From: Symbiodinium sp. CCMP2592
Lineage: Eukaryota; Sar; Dinophyceae; Suessiales; Symbiodiniaceae
Reading direction: 5' to 3'
Length of the DNA stretch: 64,000 bases
Assembly: GCA_905221615.1 (NCBI GenBank)
Contig: CAJNDT010003846.1
Location: 562,001-626,000 of the forward strand
Shown here one piece after another: positions 1 through 9,400 of this stretch. A model generated the notes under the pieces. It was not told the DNA's origin. It saw only the letters and a list, made by a program, of their open reading frames with translations, and did no database searches. A program made the position numbers and the translations under genes. The stretch's first letter is position 1, and each line of letters starts with the position of its first letter.

Positions 1-146
1 ATTCACTCATTTTGCACGGGGCGAAACACGGTCTGGCGACCGCCCCCTTCACCCCTTCTTAGCAATCTTAGCGGGAGCCAAGAGATCCTTAAGGTCACAA
101 CCCGACAGGGGGCACGAGGGACTAACCCTACGACAACCAAACTTAA

Positions 147-3054
147 TCAAGGATGCAAAGTCACCACGTGACGGAGCATCGGCCACATTGCTCTGGCTGG
201 CAACACGGGCCAGGACCAAGAAGCACTTAGCTCTTCGGCCGCCTCGAAAGACAACAATATGTCCCTGACGTGATGATTGGCAGAGGTGCCCTTGATGAAA
301 GAATCTTGTGCAGGCACATTATCAATGTAGAAGATACATCTGTGTCCCGCGATGAATTGGTGCCAAGCCTTCCTCGCGACGGCAACGGCGTAGGCCTCTA
401 TGGGCCCTATGAAGTGACACATGGATTCGGCCCAGCGCGAGACCAGGACAGCAGGGACCGAGCAACCAAAGTAAGTGTGAACCTGATTCTGAAACATCAG
501 CACCCCTCCCACGGTGTGGGAGCTTCCTTTGCTCGCCCCATCGGTGTAAATGTGTACAACGTGATCGGCCACGGAACAAGGGACATGGCGAGGAGTGCCA
601 CAACGAAGTCGGTTCAGCAATCTCTCAAGAGACCGCCGAACGCAATCATCAAGCTTCAACTCAGGTCCAGAGTGCGCCTTTGCCCAAGACCTAACCTCTG
701 CCATGAAGAGGCGTCCAGCCTTGCCAAGGATGTACGAGTCAGTGTAGTGCAGGCGACCCATTAAGCTTAGATACCGCTTCCGAGAGATCAATCCCTCCTC
801 AAGGACTTCGTCAAGAGAAGCAATGAGCTCTTCAGCCCGGCCCGGCTTGTTCCGGACAAGAACTAAGCCTTCAGAAAAGCGCGAGCAATCAACCTCCACT
901 CCAAGCATCGTGGCCTGGGCCTTAAAGGGTGAAAGCTTATCGGAGGCGAACCTAAACCCCAAGAGGTTACACAGGGCAATCATGGTTTCCATGGTGTTGG
1001 CAGCAATACCACCCGGAGACATGACCGGGAAGTCATCGTAAAAGTTGCACCAAGGCACACACAGTTCTACGCCAATGCGCCAGAAGAGGCGCGCGAGGCG
1101 GTTGAAATGAAGAACCGAAGCAGAACTCCCGAAAGGTAGGGCCTTCGACTCAAACAGTCCAGGCTCACCAGTAGAAGGATCAAGCAATGCGATTATTGCA
1201 AAAGCCCGCGACTTCGCAGAGACCACGAATTGCTTATAAGCCGATCGCAGGTCCAAGGTAGTAAGGAGAGGCTCGCACCCCACCTTCTTCCAGCCGTCGT
1301 GCAAACGACCGCTCAAGGATGCACCTGTTGAAAGAGGGATTGTGAAATCAGGCGGCCCGTTCAGAACCCGAATCCACAACCTGCAGATCCCAATCAACTC
1401 ATCAAGCGCATTAAGATCAAGCTTGTCCATAGAGCCGAAAGCCAAATTGACCTTGTTCTCAGTGAAATCATCAACAGGTCTAAGTTTACGGCCTGCGGAG
1501 GAAGTCTGCTCAACGCCGAAACGGCGAGTCGGTAGCCAACACGGCCCGTGTCGAGCCGACAACACTTCAGCCGAGAGAGGTCCCTCAAGAATGCCATCAG
1601 ACACCTCATCGAGGGTCTTGTCCCAAAGCTCGCGAGCATTAGCATCAGATGCCGAAGCCCGGATCTTTCCAAGTAAAGCTGGCTGGAGAAACTGTGCAGC
1701 ATTAGCGAAATCACCTTCAGCCAACTTAGGTGGCCTGGGCTCGTGAGCGAAAACACCAGTGTGTTCATGATGGCCCACCAAATCAAACCCACTGCGAAGC
1801 TCGTCGAAAACCTTCATGTCAACCCAACCAAGGGAGCCGGCAATTCGCTCCAAAAGCTTTAACCTTTTCCCTTGCAAAACCTTGGCGACCTGAGGATCAA
1901 GCGTCCCCTTCAAGGCACGTTCCTCGACTTCAAGATCAGAGGCCCAAGACGTCCACTTCTTGAGTAGGGCCGCCCTACGTTGCACTACCCAAGTCGGTCC
2001 GTTGACCAACATGTCGAAGATGCATTGTTTGAGACGATCAGGAGCAGCGTGCAGGTGGTCAAAAGGATGAGTAACCCCTCTGCACCCATCAAGGAATTCA
2101 TCTGGCGAGGCGTACACACCAAGGCGAACTTCAAAAGCTCTCGCATCGCAAGTAGACTCCCCGGGCCGAGCACAGGAAGCATCACTGCCGGAGCCGTGAA
2201 CGGACTCGCAACTGCTGGTATCGCTGCTAGAACTTGCCGAGTGCGCAGCCACAGAAAGAGGACCGGCAGAACGAGGAAAAAGTGCACCCGAATCAACCAG
2301 CTTCAGCGAAGACCCAGAACCACCCCCGCTTGGCAGTAAAGAGGTCGAAGATAGAAGCTTGGAACCAGAAGGAGCATCGCGCAGGGGTTGCAAAATGCAA
2401 CGCTTGGAATCAACAGGCGGAAGAGCATGCACTTGGTAAACAAGCACACGCTTGAACTCAGGCATGACAGGAGGCAGTTTACGCCCACGAGGTTGCCGAG
2501 CTGAAGAAGCGGCTGCCGCGGCAGACGGAGCCGCACTCGGATGCACAGGTAAGGGACGACCCAAGTGCCTAAAAACCAGAGCCACAAATTGTTGGCAAAA
2601 GGGCCTAGGGTAGGCTGCCTCCTGGGCTGTAGGAAAAGCCATCGTGCCATCGGCACGTCGTTGTGGTTTCCACGGAAGGTGATCATGCCCACCTGGACAG
2701 CGCTGGCGAAAATGTTCGATGGCATCACAAGAGGTAAGCAGCGTGCGGTGGGTCAAACGTGCACCACCATAGCAGCACATGTCGAAATTGACCCTAGGAA
2801 AATTCTTTACCAAGTGGGCAAAACAGGGCAGCTGCCAGAGCATGCTTGACTCCGGGTTCTCAACAGTCCAGGGAATGTTGGACTCGCAAAGCAAATCAAG
2901 AAATTTGGCAAGGCCAATGTAAATTTTGTTCGCAGCCCTGACCTTGTCAAGTCCAACACCGGCAAGTGAAGGCAAACCCATGGGATGCTCAGGAGAACGA
3001 AGCGGTGCCGCCGAGACTCCTTTCCGCTTAATGTTACGTGCTGCTGAGCATGTG
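147..3054 (-). pseudogene. RT-RNase H half of the DIRS-like ORF (3' part)
   Basis: This is the downstream part of the ORF that begins at 16012; the LINE at 3055-14938 separates the halves. The N-terminal part continues a DNA-methyltransferase-like domain, with an ENPESS motif near residue 76 of this piece. A reverse transcriptase follows, with the catalytic FYDDF motif encoded near 1032-1046. RNase H follows, with a YTDGASKG motif near 531-560 and later acidic residues. The RT is of the type found with tyrosine recombinases or Ty3-like elements. No stop interrupts about 960 codons, so this half decayed little. The polypeptide cannot be made as encoded because of the LINE insertion. Confidence 0.85.
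3042..3054. repeat. LINE target-site duplication, left copy
   Basis: The 13-bp sequence TGCTGAGCATGTG is repeated exactly at 14939-14951. It lies inside the codons for Thr-Cys-Ser-Ala of the methyltransferase-like domain, which reads through once the insertion is taken out. Confidence 0.92.
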
Positions 3055-3246
3055 TACTTTTGTACTTTGTACTTTGTATGACGCAAACTGTCCAGCAGTC
3101 TCGCGCTACGCTACAATGCACAGTGGCATCGGCTCAGAGTGAGCAAAAGCAGTGGATCCCACCGGGCTAGCCACATGTGGGCAAACACTGCAGGAGTGGT
3201 TTTAAAAACCAACGTCAGCATTAACAAAGGTGAGACAGAGCACAAG

Positions 3247-3475
3247 TCATCGATCTAACCAGACGTGCTGACTACTCGATCGTATATACACATCGGTCTG
3301 ACCAGACGTACTGGACTACTAGACCTTTGTACACATGGCATCGATCTAACCAGACGAACTGGACTACTCGATCGTATATACATCGCGGTCTAACCAGACG
3401 AACTGGACTACTAGACCTTTGTACACATGGCATTGGTCTAACCAGATGGACTGGACTACTCGACCGTATGTACAT
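3247..3475. repeat. Minisatellite in the LINE 3' region
   Basis: About 2.3 copies of a roughly 98-bp unit, itself made of two related halves. Each half contains a CCAGACGAACTGGACTACT-type core followed by CGATCGTATATACA or AGACCTTTGTACACATGG. It lies between the last possible ORF and the 3' terminus, where LINEs often carry tandem repeats. No coding signal is seen from 3055 to 3638. Confidence 0.8.
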
Positions 3476-3638
3476 GTACAAAGAAGTCCCATGCTGTAAA
3501 AAGACCGTTGATGAAGCAGCACCATCGAAAACAGAGGCACCATACAGGAGATTGAAGAGCAGTGGATCGGAAGCGGATAGATAGCATGGCCCACCAGACT
3601 GTGAAGGTCATGCAGTCAAAGAAACAGCTGTAGAGGCA

Positions 3639-4433
3639 TCAGACCAAGGTACCATACGTGGCCAGTATGTATAGCCAGTGAAGAACAGTGGTCATAGTAG
3701 TAGTAGGATCATCCAGCTGTATGCGACGACATGCCACCGTGTAAAGCTCCTCATAAAAGTCCTCCCGATGGGCACCCACTAGCAGTTGTTTGAAATAGCA
3801 TATGGCACCAGACATGGAAAGCTGATAAACATTGCGGTGTAGCTGCTGAAGAAGCACCTGTTTCCACTCTGCATCTGTACATGGAGCCTGCTCAAAGTAG
3901 TAATAAATGCCCCATTCAACAATATCCACGGCTGAAAAACCCCATCGATGCAAAAATTGAGCAAGGTGGTGGGGAGTAAGAAGTTGAGATGCAGGCTGAT
4001 CGGCCCAGGTATGTAGCATATCCATCGTGATACATGAGATAGGTTCACTTCCTCGGTCTCGAAGACAATGTGGTACATCATCCAGAGAATCAGATGTTGC
4101 CGTAACCAGGACCAATAGCTGCGCTGGTGTGCCATGTGAGCCACTGCTGGATGCCATACGTGCCTGAAAACTGGATGTCGTGCAACGGTTCTGAAGACAG
4201 TGTGGTACATCGACAAGTGAATTGTAGGTGCCTCTGGCATCCATCCACTGGGCACGCTGTCTGGACTGATAAATACCGAAAGGCACGTCATGTAGTAAAT
4301 TGTAGGGCATACAGGCAGCAGCAAGGCTTGGAACTGCTGCTGAATCCGTCGGTGTTCCCACCGAAGTGTGAGTCGCCATGTAGAAAAGATAAGCATAATG
4401 ACCTGCACACACGCTCAAAGTTGGCATATGCAT
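3639..4433 (-). CDS. Possible small ORF downstream of the USP gene in the LINE
   Basis: Open reading frame of 264 codons after the USP ORF and on the same strand. No family is recognised. It contains three spaced copies of a motif like D-V-P-(H/F)-C-L and a C-terminal part that could fold as helices. A second open frame overlaps it, so coding is uncertain. It may be a fourth ORF or simply 3' untranslated sequence. Confidence 0.35.
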   Translation of the reverse strand: MHMPTLSVCAGHYAYLFYMATHTSVGTPTDSAAVPSLAAACMPYNLLHDVPFGIYQSRQRAQWMDARGTYNSLVDVPHCLQNRCTTSSFQARMASSSGSHGTPAQLLVLVTATSDSLDDVPHCLRDRGSEPISCITMDMLHTWADQPASQLLTPHHLAQFLHRWGFSAVDIVEWGIYYYFEQAPCTDAEWKQVLLQQLHRNVYQLSMSGAICYFKQLLVGAHREDFYEELYTVACRRIQLDDPTTTMTTVLHWLYILATYGTLV

Positions 4434-4531
4434 GAAAAGCCGGAAAAGGGCGGCGAATCAAGAGGGCACTGATATAATGCAAAGCATGCAAGCATGTACA
4501 ATGCAGCACCCGAGTGGTCGTTTTACCGCAT

Positions 4532-5400
4532 TTACAGTGAGCTGACATACCCCACGCACTCCAGGAAGATCAAGTAGACTTCAGTCATCAACACACGGAG
4601 TTGTGCATTTGTGGGGCGACGCGCCACACAGGAATCATCTGTGTAATACAACTGGGGATCTTCCTGGGTGGACTCCCAGTGAATCAGCAGCGTTCTGTAG
4701 TGACCTGAGCGCGGAGTGGAGCCGTGATGCCCTATGAGGGCTCGAAGTCTATACATACGCCAAGCTGGTCGCGGTCCAATCTCGGTTTGAAATATTTGTA
4801 AGCGTACCTGAAGCGGAATCGTTACTGCTCTTTGGTCTTTGCGAACTCTGGCACCAACCGTGTAAAAGCGAAGAAGCTGCAGGCACACAAACCGAGGCAG
4901 TGGCCACAGCCCTGGTGCAGGAGACTGCTGAGACCAGGCTTGTATCAGCCCTGACAGCTGAATCTCAGAGTTTAAACCGCGAGAGGGCATCGGAAGCATA
5001 ATGAGGTGCTGACCTTCATCGGTTGAGAATCCTGATTCGTCACGAGACTGCCAAGTACTCATTGGAAGCACATTCTGAACCGGCCATGTACGATCGAGGA
5101 CATGTTGCGCAAACTCTGCCACATCCTGCTGTCGGTCAAAATGTGGCCATTCCTGAATCAATGCCTGAAAAGCCGTGTGATCAGGCAGACACAGCAATTT
5201 GAGACCATGCTGGCAGATAAAACACAAGATCTGAAATAGAGCCTGGGCATGTTCAGAGATCGAGACCTCACCAAATAGCCATGCAAGGGCAATGAAGAAA
5301 GAGTTGGCATAGCAGATATTGTGTGGATTGTGCAACCGACATGATAGAACCTGCCTCGCAGCCACTCCTGGAGCTGATCCTGGAGTTGAGATCGCTTGGC
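4532..5400 (-). CDS. USP-type (peptidase C19-like) deubiquitinase domain of the LINE
   Basis: The frame is open from 6499 to 4532; the recognisable domain occupies the C-terminal part. A Cys box of the form NPHNICYAN (encoded near 5301-5330) matches the N-x-x-N-x-CY-x-N signature of ubiquitin-specific proteases. A His box GHHGSTPRSGHY (near 4690-4735) and a following YYTDDS (near 4630-4650) match the H...GHY and Asp/Asn box. All three parts of the catalytic triad therefore seem present. The frame is -1 relative to the helical ORF at 6372-5158, which overlaps it for over 1 kb, so expression could use a -1 frameshift or separate initiation. A related domain at 22.1-23.0 kb keeps the same organisation. 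Predicted role: removal of ubiquitin-like tags from element or host proteins (inferred from family). Confidence 0.82.
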
Positions 5401-6372
5401 TCGTTGGGGTCGAATACGTGCGCCGACTGCTTCCATGGCCGAGCAGTCCACCAATGCCCTCATGCTCTGGTGTAGACGGCACGCACTCGGCTTGAGCGAG
5501 ATGTCCAGAAGGAATGGAAGGGTGGGACCCATCTGTCCTTCTTCCAAGGCTTTGGTCGCCTGAAAACGTGTGATGTGGTCCTGATTGTTCAGTCCTTGGA
5601 GAGCATTCGTGATGTGTGTCATCAGGACGTCCCACTTGATCGGATCCCTGCTGAGCTGTAGCTGAAGTGCTTTGTTCTTTGGACACCATTGGCGATATGT
5701 CCAAGCACCTTCGTCCGTCATCAGGCCTTGCTCCTTGAGCTTCTCCTGAAGTTGGTCGTTGGCCCGGATCTTTTCCAGACGCATCTGAAGCTCCTTGAGG
5801 AAGAGTCCGATGAGGGCTATGCGGAGAGACATGGTGAGCTTGGTCGGGTCGGCCTTCTTCTGATTGCGCCATTCGAGCGCTCCCGCAATCAGAACTGGTA
5901 CCATGGTGGCGTCGCCCGGGACTTGAAAGACCAAATAGTATCCGGTATCCGTCTGTAGCCGATTGAGTTGGTCGCCTTGGCGTAGGAGAAGGACGACGAT
6001 CTGCCTGAGGAGCTGTTGAAGATCCTCCTGTGATAAAGTACCGTTGGAGGCCATTCCTTTGCCCTTGCCGCCGCCCTTGCTCCCGGTGCCTCGAGTCCAC
6101 TGTTCCGCCCTCGGACGCTTGTTGGTCAGATGGGACTGATTGCGCGCCGGTGTTGGCGTTGGATTCAGAAGTGGTTTGAGATCCACGACTGAGGAGAGGC
6201 CCCCGAGGAGGCTCTGGATCTGGCTGTCGGCATCGAAGTCCGGCATGTCCTCCATTTCGACCTGAGACGTGGCTGGTAAGCATGTAGGCCTGAAAAACAT
6301 GTACGCATTTGTGGGCATGCTGACGAGCATCCGTGGTGGTGGTACCACAGAAGCGGCACTTAGATACGGCAA
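5158..6372 (-). CDS. Helical Gly/Lys-rich protein ORF of the LINE
   Basis: ORF of 404 codons that begins 52 bases after the stop of the endonuclease-RT ORF and is in the same frame as it. The N-terminal third has a GSKGGGKGKG tract. The middle is helical, with segments rich in Leu, Gln and Lys. The last 60 or so codons probably are not translated as such, because the USP frame takes over there. The protein at 23809-23009 has the same layout (basic Gly/Lys tract, then helices, then a shift to USP), which supports it as a real, conserved ORF. A nucleic-acid-binding role is a guess from the basic tract. Confidence 0.6.
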   Translation of the reverse strand: MPYLSAASVVPPPRMLVSMPTNAYMFFRPTCLPATSQVEMEDMPDFDADSQIQSLLGGLSSVVDLKPLLNPTPTPARNQSHLTNKRPRAEQWTRGTGSKGGGKGKGMASNGTLSQEDLQQLLRQIVVLLLRQGDQLNRLQTDTGYYLVFQVPGDATMVPVLIAGALEWRNQKKADPTKLTMSLRIALIGLFLKELQMRLEKIRANDQLQEKLKEQGLMTDEGAWTYRQWCPKNKALQLQLSRDPIKWDVLMTHITNALQGLNNQDHITRFQATKALEEGQMGPTLPFLLDISLKPSACRLHQSMRALVDCSAMEAVGARIRPQRAKRSQLQDQLQEWLRGRFYHVGCTIHTISAMPTLSSLPLHGYLVRSRSLNMPRLYFRSCVLSASMVSNCCVCLITRLFRH

Positions 6373-6423
6373 CTTTAGCTAGCTGCTTACACTCGGCCCG
6401 ATATGCTGCGATCCACGGATTGG

Positions 6424-9400
6424 TTAATGCCTGATGTGCTTGGCATAATGCTGTTTGAGAGCACTGGCATCCACTGCCCATTGACCACAGAACACACACA
6501 CATTCTTGAAGTCATGTTTTGTACGCCACATGTGAAGCACCTTGGTCCACGTGTACTTGTTGGCATCCTGCTGTAGCTGCGCGTTTTGGACCAGAGGTTG
6601 ATCTCCAGTTGAAGGCATGGTAGTGGCAATGGTCGAGTCGGCCACCCATGCATGTTGTGTAGTACGAAGAGGATCTTCAGCCTTGTTTGTAGTCGCGGGC
6701 GCTGTTGCTGCAAAGGTGGCGGGATCTTCATGGCGAAGAATCGGGCAGCCGTTCCGCTGTATGTGTCTTTGGAGGCCACTCCATTTCGTGAATTTGTAGC
6801 CACAAAAACGGCATTGCGGAAGTCCGTTGATGGAGTAGACGGAGCGATCCTGGGGCAGCTCCCGTTTCGGTGCCAAGATCTTGTGGGCTTTGCCTTCATG
6901 GGTCTTCACCAAATGTAAAGACGGAAAAGACTGACCGCATACCTGACATCGAAATTGCTTGGTGTCAGCGGGTAGTTCCTGGAGTCGCACTTTCTGCTCC
7001 TGCGGCGTAACATCATCATGCGGAGCCTGCTGTACAGGTGTAGTCAAGGCGGTAGAGACCCGCTGTGTGCAGATCGGTCGGTCAATACCTGCTTGTAAGG
7101 CCTGAATACGTCGCAGTATATTGTCTTTGTCGTAGCATGGCAGATCCGTGTTGGAGCAAAGACGGGTATTTGCCGACTGAAGTCGTTGAGATAGCATCTG
7201 CCTGACCGATGCCATTTTGAGACTGTCCAACAATTCCTGATCAGTGCTGCGATCAAGATGCCTGGGTCGACCTGTAATGGCCCTGAGGTGACGAAGCATT
7301 TGAACATGTAGTAATTTGATCCCTGCCTCTGTGACACCTGTGGCCTCGAGTCCGTAGAGCTGGCTTGTCTGAATGCAGATGCGCCAGAGTCGAAGTCGTT
7401 GATGCCGGCTTATGCCCCCGCGTCCTTGCAGAATGCGACGAAGACGGGAATGGTGTATGGCAGCCTGTTGTACACGATGTTTGACACTGGCCAGCTCGTA
7501 ATTGCGATAGGATAATATGACCCCAAGATACTTGAATTGGGTACCAAGCGGGATGGAGAGCTTGGCAAACGTGTCATAACGAAAGTGTTTTTTGTTCTCA
7601 TCATCTTTGTAGACGTTCTTGGACAACCAAACATCAGCTGCTGTTCCTCGAATCTCGATCAACATGGTGGATTTTTCTGCGCTGATCTGAAGACCAAAGG
7701 ATTTGAGCACTGAGAGTACCGTGGCGACCTCCATCTTCATCCGATCCAGGGCTTTGGGATCGTCAAGATCCCACTTGAAGTGAAGATCATCGGCGAAGGC
7801 AGTGGAGTGCTGGCATGTCCATGAAGCAGCGCCTCCCATTGTCGTGTCCAGGTGATGGAAGAGGTATGTTACGAACAAGAGCCACAAACATGGGGCAAGC
7901 ATACAGCCTTGCCGCACGCCTTGAGCACTGTCAATATCCATCCAGGATTCAGGGTCGTCCACGTTTCCATGACGATAAGTGCCAGCCTGATGGACCTGTA
8001 TGATAGCAGTGGCCAAGTCGGGTGGTACACCAGCCCATGTCAGCATGGTCATCATAGTGCAACGAGGTAAACTGTCAAAAGCTTTGGAGCAATCAACAGT
8101 CAACTGAGCACCACCGGTGCATACGGTTCGTACAGCGCCCTGTCGTCGTTCATGGAGTGAAAGTGTCTGCTGTTTGACTTTGGCTCGAACAGAATCACAG
8201 TGTTGGGCAATACGGGATATTGCATCCGTAGTGGTTCTGCCTCTGGTGTATGCGTACTGTGGACATTGGTGGAGCAGCTGCTCCACATACGGTTGCAGTC
8301 GCCAGCGTAAAAGGAGGGCCATGATTTTGGCAGGAGCCGGTTGTAGTGCAATAGGTCGAAGGTTTTCGGGCTTGCTGCTGGGTTTATTGGGCTTGCCCAG
8401 AAAGACAAGCCAGGACCTAGCAATGTCCTCGTCACCTGCATGTTCTCCTTCACCCCAATGCTGTGCCAAATATTCCTGTATAAGAGGAGCAATGTCAGGA
8501 GCACAAGCACGCCAGCTGCAGAGCGGAGCCGAGGTTGGGGCCGAGGCTTTGCGCATTGATAATTTGCTGATGGCCATTTCCACCTCCTTTGTGGTAATGT
8601 TGAGGCCATGCCACAGATAGCCGGAGCATTTAGGGAGTGTCGGAACATCAAATACACCGCGCCAGTAGTCATGAATCAGCCCAATTTCTTCCTGTGGTGT
8701 GCATAGTGTTCCATCCTTGTTACGCATCATAATGCGCTGTCGTGGACGACGTGGTGCAAGTCTACGCACAATAGCAAAGAAAGAATGAGAGTCATGTTTG
8801 TGGTAGGCCTCCTCCGCCTCGGTGAGCTGTTGGTCCCATTTATCACGTCGCGCTTTGTTGGACTGCGAATGCAGCGCTTTGCGGGCTTTGACAAGTCGCC
8901 AATGAGCACGCCATAGATGAAAGGCAACACGAAGTGGAGGCCCAAGGGTATGTCGGCGAAGCTGCGCACGTGCCTGCCAAACATGTTTCAGCGAGAGCTT
9001 AGTCTGTTCGTTATCCCATACTTCCGTCGGACGAGAGCCGAGGTGTGTGCTCGGGAAGAGGTCCTTGGATCCGTGTCGCAGGATGGCATCAATGTGCATA
9101 GGGTGCATAATTGCATCCACGGGCTGGTCCTGTAAAGCACAAGTCAGCCGGTTTCTGACAACACTTCGCAATTGCTCTACTTGCTGAGGATCGTGCAGTA
9201 GTGTGTGAGCCATGCCTAGATGGTCCATACGGGCTGTGTGGGACTGTGTCGAGGATGTCACTGCTTGATGATACGGATTCTTGAGAGTGATAACCGAATA
9301 CACAGGCAGGTGTCGGGCCCCAGACCGCCAAGAAAACAGGTGAATCTGTGATTGTGGTCTGGATAGTTTGGCACGATGCCCGGAGTCTCTCTCTCGAACA

